Shown here in pieces: positions 7,440 through 15,040 of a stretch of DNA of 64,000 nucleotides. Numbering within the stretch: the first letter of the stretch is position 1; each line of letters opens with the position of its first letter. Under the pieces are notes generated by a model. The model was not told where the DNA came from, did no database searches, and saw only the letters and a program-made list of their open reading frames with translations. Position numbers and translations under genes: made by a program. Where the stretch lies: positions 12,874 through 76,873 of the forward strand of contig CAZNYK010000003.1 in NCBI GenBank assembly GCA_964577215.1, read 5' to 3'. Source of the DNA: UBA2329 sp964577215. GTDB taxonomy: Bacteria; Bacteroidota; Bacteroidia; Chitinophagales; Saprospiraceae.

Positions 7440-9170
7440 CTACCCTCCCTCTTCCGTCATCCACGCCTCCACCATCTCTTCCAGCACAAAGAGCGGTACC
7501 GCACCCTGGGAGAGCACCAGGTCGTGGAAGGCCCGCAGGTCGAATTTTTCGCCCATGGCCGCCTCCGCTTTCTTGCGCAATTCCCTGATCTTCAGCTCGC
7601 CGATCTTATACGACACGGCCTGTCCCGGCCAGCCGATATAGCGGTCTATTTCGGTAGTGCATTCGTGCAATGACAGGGCCGTGTGGGAGGCCAAAAAATC
7701 AATGGCCTGCTGCCGCGTCCAGCCTTTTACGTGCAGGCCGGGGTCAACCACCAAGCGGCAGGCCCGCCACATCTCGTAGGTGAGCCGCCCGAAATGCTCG
7801 TAGGGCGTTTCGTAAATGCCCATCTCCACGCCGAGCCACTCGGTGTAAAGCGCCCATCCTTCCCCGTAGGCGCTGAGGTAAGTATTGCGCCTAAACTCAG
7901 GAACGCCCTCCAACTCCTGTGCCAACGACATCTGCAAGTGGTGCCCGGGCACGGCTTCGTGCAGGGTGAGCGCGGGCAGCGCGTACAAGGGGCGCGAGGG
8001 CAGATCGTAGGTATTCACCCAGTAAAAACCTGCGCGGCGGCTCCCTAAGTTTCCGGGGCTGTAACGGCCGGATGTGTAGGTGGGGGCGAGCACCTCCGGC
8101 ACAGGCGATACGCCGTAGGTGTTGCGCGGCAGCTTGCCGAAGTAAGCGGGCAGCTTGCCGTCTATTTTTTTGGAATAATAGCTCGCCTCCTTGAGCAGGT
8201 CCCTCGGCGTGGCCGCATAAAAACGGGGATCGCTGCGCAGAAAATGAAGGAATTCGGCGAAGGTTCCCTCAAAACCGGCCTCCTTCATGACAGTTTCCAT
8301 TTCCGCCCGGATGCGCGCCACCTCCCGCTGCCCGGTCTCAAACACCTCCTCCGCCGTCATGGGCAGGGTGGTGAAAAAGCGCACGCGCTGCTCGTAGTAT
8401 TCGCGGCCGTTGGGTTGGGCGGCAATGCCCGGCGAGCGCGCCGCTCCCGGGATATAGCGGCGTATCCAAAAATCCTGGAATTCCCTGTAGCCCGGCGTTA
8501 CGCTTTCCATTATGGCGACGCGGGCGGCTGCGCGCATGGAATCCTGCACGGCGGCGGTAATGGAGGCAGGCATTTGCTCAAAAGGCTTGTAAAAAGGGCT
8601 GTCCTCCGCATTGGCAACGATCAGCCCGCTCACGATGGAGTCTTTTCCCTTCACGATGTCGTACGGCGCAGTACGGCCTTTGGCCAAGCCCGTCTCCATG
8701 AGTTGGATGTTTTGCCCGGCCCAGTCCTTGAAACCGGCCAACCGGCTCAGGTAGCGGCGGTAGTCGTCGGCAGTTTGAAGCCGGCGTGGAGCGGAGAGCA
8801 AAAAGTCGGTGTACCACCCGCCTTCCGCGTTGAGCGGCACGAGATAAGCTTCGTATTCCACTTCAGCAATGCGGTCTTCGATGAGGAATTTCATCAGTTC
8901 AAGGTTGATGCGGTCTTGCCGGTCAAGCGATGCCGGGTCTATGGACTGGAGCTGCTTCAATTCTCCGCGGTAAAATTCCGCTCTTCGCATCTCATCAGCG
9001 GGCATAATGGCCGCGAAAGGCTGGGAGGAGGGCAAGGCAAATTCTTTCTGCTGGAATTCGCGGTCCTGCTCGATCAATTGGCGGAGCAGGGTCGGAGCAT
9101 CTTGCTGACCAAGGACGATGGACAAAGAAAAACAGCTGAAAAGGAGGAGCGAGAGCAAACGAAATATCAT
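7440..9170 (-). CDS. DUF885 family secreted metallopeptidase
   Basis: The 576-aa protein begins with a signal peptide (MIFRLLSLLLFSCFSLSIVL) and has the HEAVPGHH zinc motif at residues 404-411, which defines DUF885 proteins, gluzincin-like peptidases of unknown physiological substrate. A downstream YGEGWALYTEWL segment supplies the usual glutamate region. Length fits the family. The start at 9170 is preferred because it opens directly with the signal peptide, whereas a longer in-frame reading would add 19 residues before it. Likely periplasmic or outer-membrane associated. Confidence 0.85.
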   Translation of the reverse strand: MIFRLLSLLLFSCFSLSIVLGQQDAPTLLRQLIEQDREFQQKEFALPSSQPFAAIMPADEMRRAEFYRGELKQLQSIDPASLDRQDRINLELMKFLIEDRIAEVEYEAYLVPLNAEGGWYTDFLLSAPRRLQTADDYRRYLSRLAGFKDWAGQNIQLMETGLAKGRTAPYDIVKGKDSIVSGLIVANAEDSPFYKPFEQMPASITAAVQDSMRAAARVAIMESVTPGYREFQDFWIRRYIPGAARSPGIAAQPNGREYYEQRVRFFTTLPMTAEEVFETGQREVARIRAEMETVMKEAGFEGTFAEFLHFLRSDPRFYAATPRDLLKEASYYSKKIDGKLPAYFGKLPRNTYGVSPVPEVLAPTYTSGRYSPGNLGSRRAGFYWVNTYDLPSRPLYALPALTLHEAVPGHHLQMSLAQELEGVPEFRRNTYLSAYGEGWALYTEWLGVEMGIYETPYEHFGRLTYEMWRACRLVVDPGLHVKGWTRQQAIDFLASHTALSLHECTTEIDRYIGWPGQAVSYKIGELKIRELRKKAEAAMGEKFDLRAFHDLVLSQGAVPLFVLEEMVEAWMTEEGG

Positions 9171-9273
9171 GTGAGCAGGATTTGGAACAAAAATGAAAAA
9201 TTTTTCAATTACAGGGAACATTTTCAACTTCGATATGGGTTATATCATTTTTTCACCCTAAAATTTATTTCCG

Positions 9274-10248
9274 ATGAAACCTTCGGTAGCAAACGCCCTG
9301 AAGCAGGCGCGTACGGGCGCCCCTTTGCAGTTCAAAAACCTCACTGTAGTTCCTCTCTTTGAGGAAGCAACCATGCCCTTTTCCTACCTCACCCTGCGAA
9401 GTGCATTGGGAAAGGGATTCGTAGAGATAACCGAAGTGAGCGAAGGAGGCTCCGTGCCCAACCTCAAAGTGATCAACCACAGCGAAGAATTAGTGCTGCT
9501 CATTGACGGAGAAGAACTCCGGGGCGCCAAACAAAACCGCATCGTCAATACCTCCATATTGCTTGCTCCCAAAAGCGAGACCCTCATTCCGGTGAGTTGT
9601 ACCGAAAGGGGGCGCTGGCACTACACCAGCCGGAGATTCAACGACTCAAGCTACATGATGTCCAGCAAATCCAGGGTCAGCAAAAACGCCCGGCTTTACG
9701 CCAAATTGGCCTCTATGACCCATGAGCCTGCCGGAGCATTCAACAGTGTCCATGCATACGATGCCGGACAGGGCGAAGTGTGGAGGGATATCAGCGAGTT
9801 GCACGGCAAACTACGCACTTCTTCCCGCTCCGAGGCCATGAGCGATGCCTTTGAACAGCGGGAAAACGATATCAAAGACTACGTTGCGGCTTTCCCGCTG
9901 CAACCCGGCCAAACCGGCATGGTTGCGCTGATAGAGGGAAAACCCGTAAGCGCCGATCTCATTTCGCAGCCCGACGCCTATTCAGACCTCCACGAAAAAC
10001 TCATCAGGAGCTTGGCCGTAGAGGTTATCGACGATGCAAAAACGGACTCAACAATGCTTTCCCTGGAGGATGCGACCCTCGAAGCGCAGGCCTTTCTCCA
10101 CGCTTTGCACAATGGCCATGAGATCGCATTTCAGCCCGTAGGCATAGGAGAGGACCTGCGCTACGACCATACCCGGGCCGGCGGGGCCGCCCTCACCTAC
10201 CTGGATACGCTGGTGCACTTTAATATCTACTCCAAGGAGGGGATTTGA
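9274..10248 (+). CDS. ARPP-1 domain protein (DUF6569 type)
   Basis: The 324-aa protein matches the ARPP-1 family: N-terminal FKNLTVVPLFEE, then FVEITEVSEGGSVPNLKV, the signature LLIDGEELRGAKQNRIVNTS, and PVSCTERGRW. The family is widespread with no proven activity; its name comes from association with ADP-ribosyl-type and phosphatase domains. It has no signal peptide, so it is cytoplasmic. It is divergent from the DUF885 gene and runs to within 6 bp of the tRNA-Leu repeat array. Confidence 0.8.
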   Translation: MKPSVANALKQARTGAPLQFKNLTVVPLFEEATMPFSYLTLRSALGKGFVEITEVSEGGSVPNLKVINHSEELVLLIDGEELRGAKQNRIVNTSILLAPKSETLIPVSCTERGRWHYTSRRFNDSSYMMSSKSRVSKNARLYAKLASMTHEPAGAFNSVHAYDAGQGEVWRDISELHGKLRTSSRSEAMSDAFEQRENDIKDYVAAFPLQPGQTGMVALIEGKPVSADLISQPDAYSDLHEKLIRSLAVEVIDDAKTDSTMLSLEDATLEAQAFLHALHNGHEIAFQPVGIGEDLRYDHTRAGGAALTYLDTLVHFNIYSKEGI

Positions 10249-10253
10249 GGTTA

Positions 10254-10503
10254 TTCTCATCCTGTACTGGGCACAAAAAAAGTCGCTCTTTCAAGCGGCT
10301 TTTGGTGCCCAGAACAGGATTCCCCGACCGCGGTCGGGGTAAACTTCTCATCCTGTTCAGGGCACAAAAAAAGCCGCTCTTTCAAGCGGCTTTTGGTGCC
10401 CAGAACAGGATTCCCCGACCGCGGTCGGGGTAAACTTCTCATCCTGTTCAGGGCACAAAAAAAGCCGCTCTTTCAAGCGGCTTTTGGTGCCCAGAACAGG
10501 ATT
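10254..10503 (-). repeat. 91-bp tandem array of tRNA-Leu 3' end plus terminator
   Basis: Three units with a 91-bp period begin at 10254, 10345 and 10436; the last stops at 10503 where the intact tRNA sequence continues. Read on the minus strand, each unit contains the tRNA tail ATCCTGTTCTGGGCACCA, a terminator hairpin with a T tract, a near-complementary copy of the tRNA tail (GTGCCCTGAACAGG) and a spacer ending in the palindrome CCCCGACCGCGGTCGGGG. Units two and three are identical where they overlap, while the unit farthest from the tRNA has a few changes in the hairpin and spacer. The array fills the gap between the ARPP-1 gene and the tRNA. Confidence 0.9.
10457..10484 (-). terminator. 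Terminator of tRNA-Leu
   Basis: On the minus strand a 9-bp stem AAAGCCGCT / AGCGGCTTT with a 6-nt loop is followed by a seven-T tract. The stem begins directly after the encoded CCA of the tRNA. The same hairpin recurs at 10366-10393 and, with one change, at 10275-10302. Confidence 0.8.
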
Positions 10504-10572
10504 CGAACCTGCACACCCTTGCGAGCACTACCCCCTCAAAGTAGCGTGTCTACCAATTTCACCATCTGGGCA
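10485..10572 (-). tRNA. tRNA-Leu(GAG)
   Basis: The minus strand reads as an 85-nt tRNA plus an encoded CCA (10485-10487). The acceptor stem TGCCCAG pairs with CTGGGCA, the T-arm GGTTCGAATCC is intact, and a long variable arm (GTGCTCGCAAGGGTG region) marks a class II tRNA. The anticodon loop TTGAGGG between CTACT and GGTAG gives anticodon GAG, leucine. Its promoter lies at 10628-10657 and its terminator abuts the CCA. Confidence 0.95.
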
Positions 10573-10627
10573 GGGCGATTTTACCTTTCCATACCTCAAA
10601 ACACTGTAGGCTGCCGGAAAAGTTTCG

Positions 10628-10657
10628 CAAAGATAAAGCAATATTGAAAACTGCAAA
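10628..10657 (-). promoter_or_regulatory. Promoter of tRNA-Leu
   Basis: On the minus strand TTTG (10654-10657) is followed after 18 bp by TATCTTTG (10628-10635), matching the Bacteroidota -33/-7 consensus TTTG-N18/19-TAnnTTTG. It would start transcription about 50 nt before the mature tRNA. Confidence 0.65.
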
Positions 10658-10676
10658 CTCGCGTCGAAAATATTTT

Positions 10677-11324
10677 TCAGGGTGCAAGGCGATCTATGCG
10701 CCAGGCGCCATTTCCGGGTTGAGTGTACTGTAGCCGGTCATGCAAGCGGCTCCTGCGACCCTGCCAAAATTCAAAACAATCCGGAATGATCTTATAGCCT
10801 CCCCAGTGATCGGGACAGGGCAATGGTCCTCCATCGCGATAGGCCTCTTCCAAGCGGGAAAAAGCAATTTCCAGCGCAGCGCGATCGGGTATTACCCGGC
10901 TTTGGGGAGAAGCGGCCGCACCAATTTGGCTGCCTACAGGCCTGGATTGAAAATACCGGGCCGATTGCTCGCCGGACAAGCGCTCTACCCTACCCTCCAC
11001 GCGCAACTGCCGGTGCAAACCAAGCCAGAGAAATACCGCAGCCGCCCGGGGATTGGCCTCCAATTCCCGGCCTTTCCGGCTGTCATAATTGGTGTAAAAG
11101 TGCAGTTCCCCCGCTTCCAATCCCTTCAGCAGCACCACCCTGGCAGAGGGAATGCCGTCTTTGGTGCAAGTTGCAAGCGTCATGGCATTGGGTTCCGGCA
11201 AACCAGCGTTCACGGCGTCGCTCAACCAGTGTTGCAGTTGGCGGAACGGATCGGGGTCGGCGTTTGAAACATCAAGCGGATGTTCGGCATATTCTTCGCG
11301 GAGTTTTTCCAGGTCAAGTAACAT
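10677..11324 (-). CDS. pdxH: Pyridoxamine 5'-phosphate oxidase
   Basis: The 215-aa FMN enzyme oxidises pyridoxine or pyridoxamine 5'-phosphate to pyridoxal 5'-phosphate. Family segments are seen in order: PNAMTLATCTKDGIPSARVV, HFYTNYDSRKGRELEANPRA, WLGLHRQLRVEGRVE, ARYFQSRPVGSQIGAAASPQ split along the FMN and substrate sites, HWGGYKIIPDCFEFWQGR, and the C-terminal WRIDRLAP. ATG at 11324 gives a normal length; the reading frame continues upstream through a hairpin but that part is not PdxH-like. Confidence 0.95.
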   Translation of the reverse strand: MLLDLEKLREEYAEHPLDVSNADPDPFRQLQHWLSDAVNAGLPEPNAMTLATCTKDGIPSARVVLLKGLEAGELHFYTNYDSRKGRELEANPRAAAVFLWLGLHRQLRVEGRVERLSGEQSARYFQSRPVGSQIGAAASPQSRVIPDRAALEIAFSRLEEAYRDGGPLPCPDHWGGYKIIPDCFEFWQGRRSRLHDRLQYTQPGNGAWRIDRLAP

Positions 11325-11676
11325 GATTACAGGGTGTTTATACACGATAGCCGGAAAACAACAAGACGGTACAATAGGTTGGACAAAAAAAAACCCTGCC
11401 GTCTGTGGCAGGGGGAAACAAAAAACAAACACTATGAACAACACTAATTTCTTCGCCGGGATTTGAGTCGAGTTGTATGCGATACGTATTTCATTTTATC
11501 ACGTAGCAAAAGTGGAGGGCATTCAAATTATTTTTCAGCAAAAAGCATCCGTTTTGTGACGTTAAAAAATTAAATAAATTATATCTAAACGGCTTATTTT
11601 TATTGGAAATCAGTATCTTAAAAAAAAAATTACAATAAAAATGTGATGTATCAATATGCAAAAATAATCAATTTTT
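11325..11676. other. AT-rich intergenic region with a minus-strand terminator
   Basis: This 352-bp gap between pdxH and the MobA-like gene is very AT-rich (11500-11660 especially). Apart from a strong hairpin at 11385-11413 I see no gene. A tiny plus-strand frame of ten codons starting at 11434 has no support. Both flanking genes lie on the minus strand, so the hairpin may end the lipid A operon transcript. Confidence 0.5.
11385..11413 (-). terminator. Rho-independent terminator or attenuator before pdxH
   Basis: On the minus strand a 7-bp GC-rich stem CCCTGCC / GGCAGGG with a 6-nt loop is followed by nine T. It lies 61 bp before the pdxH start codon and about 264 bp after the end of the MobA-like gene. 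It either ends the upstream operon or controls read-through into pdxH. Confidence 0.75.
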
Positions 11677-12285
11677 CTATAATAATTTCCGCTTCTCCCA
11701 GTCTCCGGGGGTATCCAAATCGTACGCGCCGGAAGGAAACGGCACGGAAAAACACGCACCCGGGTGACGATGCAGAAGGCTCTTTGCCCCTTTTTCTCCC
11801 TCCAAAAGGAGAAGTTCCGGAAACAAATCCTTAGAAAAGATGGCCGGCGGCCCCAAAGTGCCCGCATACGCCGAAGCGGTTATGGCCATGCCGCTCCGGC
11901 GGAAATGCATGACCAATTGGTTCAAATATGCCGTATCCACTAAGGGCTGGTCCACCAACAAAACCAAAGCTGCCTCCAAAGACAGCCGGCTCTGCAACAT
12001 GGCTGCAAGCCCGGCGCGAAGAGAAGCGCCCATGCCTTCCGCCCATCCCGGAAAGAAAAACGATTCGACAGGCAAATCCTCAATTGCTGTTAAGACCTCC
12101 TCGGCATGAGCGCCCGCAACGACCCAAACCGGCCCGCAACCCACCTGCATACCGATCCTGGCCATGCGCCGGACCATCGGCTCGCCGGCCCACTCTAAAA
12201 GCTGCTTGGGACGCCCCATGCGCACAGAGGCTCCGGCCGCCAGAATGAGCACACCGATTTCCGATGCCGTTTCATCAGGCTTCAT
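11677..12285 (-). CDS. MobA/MocA-like nucleotidyltransferase
   Basis: The 202-aa protein has the N-terminal signature of the MobA/MocA NTP-transferase family, LILAAGASVRMGRPKQLL at about residues 13-30, and VLLVDQPLV, the metal-binding DxP region. Members transfer CMP or GMP to molybdopterin, or nucleotidyl groups to other acceptors. No molybdenum cofactor gene is near. Its ATG at 12285 overlaps the end of the glycosyltransferase gene by 11 bp, so it is the last gene of the lipid A operon. An envelope-sugar role is possible from context only. Confidence 0.75.
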   Translation of the reverse strand: MKPDETASEIGVLILAAGASVRMGRPKQLLEWAGEPMVRRMARIGMQVGCGPVWVVAGAHAEEVLTAIEDLPVESFFFPGWAEGMGASLRAGLAAMLQSRLSLEAALVLLVDQPLVDTAYLNQLVMHFRRSGMAITASAYAGTLGPPAIFSKDLFPELLLLEGEKGAKSLLHRHPGACFSVPFPSGAYDLDTPGDWEKRKLL

Positions 12286-13597
12286 CCTTGCCGGCAATAT
12301 TTTGAATCGCATCCAAAATGGAAGCGACCCGACCGGTGAGGCGGTCGATGGAAAATTCCCCGATCTCGGAGTTGATGGGCGCCTGCAGTTTTCCAGCCGT
12401 GAATTGCCGGAACAGGGAAGCCAATCCCGAACCGATACTTGCGGCGTCATCGTAGTCGAAAGCTTGCCCTGCGCCGGTTTCGGCTGCAATCCGGGATGCA
12501 TCCGCATCCCGTGGGCCGAGAACGATTAAAGGTCGCCGGACGGCTAAGTATTCAAACAATTTTCCGGGAATACGGCCCCGGGTGTTTGGCTGACGATTGA
12601 GCAACAAGAGCAACACTGTACTGGATGCTGTGAACCTAAGGGCTTCGAGCCTGCTTACCGGGCCCGTGAACCGGGTTAGGGTTTCAAGCCCCGCCTCACT
12701 GATGGCCTCCCGGACGGAGCGATCCACCTGGCCGACAATGCGCAGTTCGAGCCGTTCGCGAAACCCGGGTTCGGTTTCACACAACTGCTTCAATGCCTGA
12801 AAAAAAGCAGGCGGATTGCGGTCGTACCCCAAAATCCCTGTGTGAGTGATGGAAAAGGATTTTCCGTCAGGCGCGGGCAAGTCGCTATAATCATCGGGAT
12901 CGAAGCCCCAGGGAATAACGGTGATATTTCGGGCGCCGATGCGCTCCAGGTCGCTTTTCCATGTAGGACTTACGATGGAGATATGGTCGGCATACTGAAA
13001 GGCTTCCTGTTCCATGCGCCGGTGCCGGCTGTCGCCCCAAGGCGTAAGATGGAGCAACTGGTAGTAATCCACCTGGGTCCAGGGGTCCTGAAAATCTGCC
13101 AGCCATGGAATGCCCGCGGCCTTTTTGATCAAAGTGGCTATCCTGGTATTGGTGTGCGGCGGCCCATCGGAAAAAATGGCATCTACGGGGTTATTGCGCA
13201 GGTAGTCTAAGAGAAATCGCACGGAGGGTCGTATCCAAAGGGCGCGGGCATCGGGGATGAAAAAATTGCTACGCACCCACACGGAGAAGCGGTGCATCAG
13301 GCCCGGCTTGCTTTCCTGTACATAAAAAACGTTGTTGACGTTGGCCTCTTTCTTTTTGCCAGTCAGGAACTTATATATGTGATAGGGCTCCCAGATACGG
13401 CGGCGCAGCACTGTGATACCGGGTGGAATATCGCGATCGTTGGAATGATCAATGCCGGGGTAATGGGCATTTTCAGCAGTAAAAACAACAGGCTCCCAGC
13501 CGAACTGCCGCAGATATTTGGCAATTTTCAGGCACCTCAGCACACCGATACCACCGGAGGGCGGCCAATAGTATGTGATGATGAGCACTTTTTTCAA
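12275..13597 (-). CDS. Glycosyltransferase, GT4-like
   Basis: The 440-aa protein resembles GT-B fold glycosyltransferases: N-terminal MKKVLIITYYWPPSGGIGV, a middle WLADFQDPW segment, and the C-terminal nucleotide-sugar region with GKLFEYLAVRRPLIVLG, where the conserved glutamate sits. The start is a TTG at 13597; it is supported because the family begins exactly with MKKVLIITYYWPP and no ATG lies at that site. The TTG overlaps the stop of the ABC ATPase gene (TTGA). Acceptor and donor are unknown; operon context suggests a surface glycan or lipopolysaccharide. Confidence 0.85.
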   Translation of the reverse strand: MKKVLIITYYWPPSGGIGVLRCLKIAKYLRQFGWEPVVFTAENAHYPGIDHSNDRDIPPGITVLRRRIWEPYHIYKFLTGKKKEANVNNVFYVQESKPGLMHRFSVWVRSNFFIPDARALWIRPSVRFLLDYLRNNPVDAIFSDGPPHTNTRIATLIKKAAGIPWLADFQDPWTQVDYYQLLHLTPWGDSRHRRMEQEAFQYADHISIVSPTWKSDLERIGARNITVIPWGFDPDDYSDLPAPDGKSFSITHTGILGYDRNPPAFFQALKQLCETEPGFRERLELRIVGQVDRSVREAISEAGLETLTRFTGPVSRLEALRFTASSTVLLLLLNRQPNTRGRIPGKLFEYLAVRRPLIVLGPRDADASRIAAETGAGQAFDYDDAASIGSGLASLFRQFTAGKLQAPINSEIGEFSIDRLTGRVASILDAIQNIAGKDEA

Positions 13598-14232
13598 GCC
13601 GAAAGGTTTTGCGGGCTTTTAAAACGCAGAATATCAATGTGGTGAGAGCAAAACGAGAAGTCCTCCTCCACATTGGAAGCGACCACTATAAGGCGACCGG
13701 ACGCAAATTGTCCTACCAAACCCAGGTACCATGCTACGCCCTGCCGGTCGAGGTTGGTGGTAGGTTCATCCAGCAGTACGACAGAGGTATCTGAGCAAAG
13801 CGCCAGCACGAGTTTCAGGCGCTGCTTCATTCCGGAAGAAAAATGGCGGATTTGCTTGCGTTCGGCGCGCGAAAAAGCGAGCAGGTCGAGGATATCGCCG
13901 GTCTGCATAGATCCTGAAAATGGCTGAAAAAGCTGGTGGAAATCAAGTGCTTCCCTGAGCGTGAGTTCTTCGATCAGTTCCATATAAGGGGCAGCCAGGG
14001 AAAGTCTTCCGTACACTTCTCCCACTGGAAGCTCAACCTCATTTTCCGAAAAGCGAATACTGCCCTTGCTCGGCGTCAGGTGGCCTGAAAGCAGCTTTAG
14101 AAGCGTAGATTTTCCCGTGCCGTTGGGTCCGGTTACCGCGTAGGCTTCACCGGCCTGAAGCGACAAGTCCACATTGCGCACTATCCACTCCCGTCGATAG
14201 CGCTTGGCCAGCCCCCTGGTTTCAATCCTCAT
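13594..14232 (-). CDS. ABC transporter ATP-binding protein
   Basis: The 212-aa protein is a single ABC ATPase domain: Walker A GPNGTGKST, signature FSSGMKQRLK, Walker B VVLLDEPTTNLD. No membrane subunit is adjacent. The start at 14232 overlaps the lpxA stop by 11 bp, which shows translational coupling to the lipid A genes. The short length and 'heme-exporter-like' layout fit an exporter ATPase, but the partner permease and substrate cannot be told. Confidence 0.85.
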   Translation of the reverse strand: MRIETRGLAKRYRREWIVRNVDLSLQAGEAYAVTGPNGTGKSTLLKLLSGHLTPSKGSIRFSENEVELPVGEVYGRLSLAAPYMELIEELTLREALDFHQLFQPFSGSMQTGDILDLLAFSRAERKQIRHFSSGMKQRLKLVLALCSDTSVVLLDEPTTNLDRQGVAWYLGLVGQFASGRLIVVASNVEEDFSFCSHHIDILRFKSPQNLSA

Positions 14233-15040
14233 ACACTTTGGCGCCGTTGAGCTTGTGCAAGCCTTTGACCGTACCGCCCTTGGTCTGTGCATAACGGATA
14301 AACTCCAGGATCTCCTGCCGTTGCTCGGTATGCGGCAATTCCGCTTCGATCTCGGCAATGGCGTTGGAGGTATTCAGCCCTCTGACGAACAGTATGCGGT
14401 ATATGTCGCTGATGTGATTGATGGTTTCGTCGGGAAACTGCCGGCGCAAAAGCCCTACTTTGTTGACGCCCACATAAGAAAGCGGCTCGCGGGCCACCCG
14501 GATATAGGGCGGTACATTGGTACGCACCAAAGAGCCTCCCGCCACGAAGCTGTGGCGGCCGATACGGGAGAATTGCTGCACGGCCACCAGCCCTTCCAGG
14601 ATGGCAAAATCTTCGATTTCCACATGCCCCGCCAGGTTTACGTTATTGGCCAGGATGACGTGGTTGCCCAGGCGGCAGTCGTGGGCTATATGCACATAAG
14701 CCATGAGCAGGCAGTGACGTCCGACCACGGTTTTGCCGGCTGCTTTTGTGCCGCGGTTAACGGTAACGAATTCCCTGATAGTGGTATGATCGCCGATTTC
14801 AGCGGTGGTGATCTCTCCGTCAAATTTCAAATCTTGCGGGATACCGGATATAACAGCGCCGGGAAATATCCGGCAGTGGCGACCAATACGGGCGCCTTCA
14901 AAGATAGTGGCATGGGGACCGATCCATGTATTGTCGCCGATTTGAACATCGCGGTCTATATAACAAAACGGACCAATGGTGACGTTCTCACCGATTTGGG
15001 CTTCCGGATGGATGAAAGAATTCAAAAGAGCATTATTCAT
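14222..15040 (-). CDS. lpxA: Acyl-ACP--UDP-N-acetylglucosamine O-acyltransferase
   Basis: The 272-aa cytoplasmic enzyme carries out the first step of lipid A synthesis, moving a 3-hydroxyacyl chain from acyl carrier protein to UDP-GlcNAc. It shows the left-handed beta-helix hexapeptide repeats (IGPFCYIDRDVQIGDNTWIG and similar), the ISGIPQDLKF segment, and the catalytic histidine region AYVHIAHDCRLG. It overlaps lpxC-fabZ by 8 bp and the ABC ATPase gene by 11 bp. Confidence 0.95.
   Translation of the reverse strand: MNNALLNSFIHPEAQIGENVTIGPFCYIDRDVQIGDNTWIGPHATIFEGARIGRHCRIFPGAVISGIPQDLKFDGEITTAEIGDHTTIREFVTVNRGTKAAGKTVVGRHCLLMAYVHIAHDCRLGNHVILANNVNLAGHVEIEDFAILEGLVAVQQFSRIGRHSFVAGGSLVRTNVPPYIRVAREPLSYVGVNKVGLLRRQFPDETINHISDIYRILFVRGLNTSNAIAEIEAELPHTEQRQEILEFIRYAQTKGGTVKGLHKLNGAKVYED

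Noticed and set aside
8244..9362. Plus-strand open frame of 372 codons
   Set aside because: It lies across the DUF885 gene, whose HEAVPGHH motif and signal peptide fix the real strand.
10254..10503. CRISPR array
   Set aside because: The whole 91-bp unit repeats, including what would be the spacer, and it contains a tRNA tail and terminator.
10245..10647. Short repeated open frames in the tandem array
   Set aside because: They only reflect the 91-bp repeats and the tRNA; codons change frame between units and there is no protein likeness.
11384..11444. Phe-rich leader peptide with attenuator before pdxH
   Set aside because: The in-frame upstream extension of pdxH starts with TTG and runs through the terminator stem itself, so the hydrophobic residues come from T-rich sequence. 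pdxH is not a known target of such attenuation.
11434..11466. Ten-codon plus-strand frame MNNTNFFAGI
   Set aside because: Too short, with no coupled gene downstream on the plus strand and no promoter.
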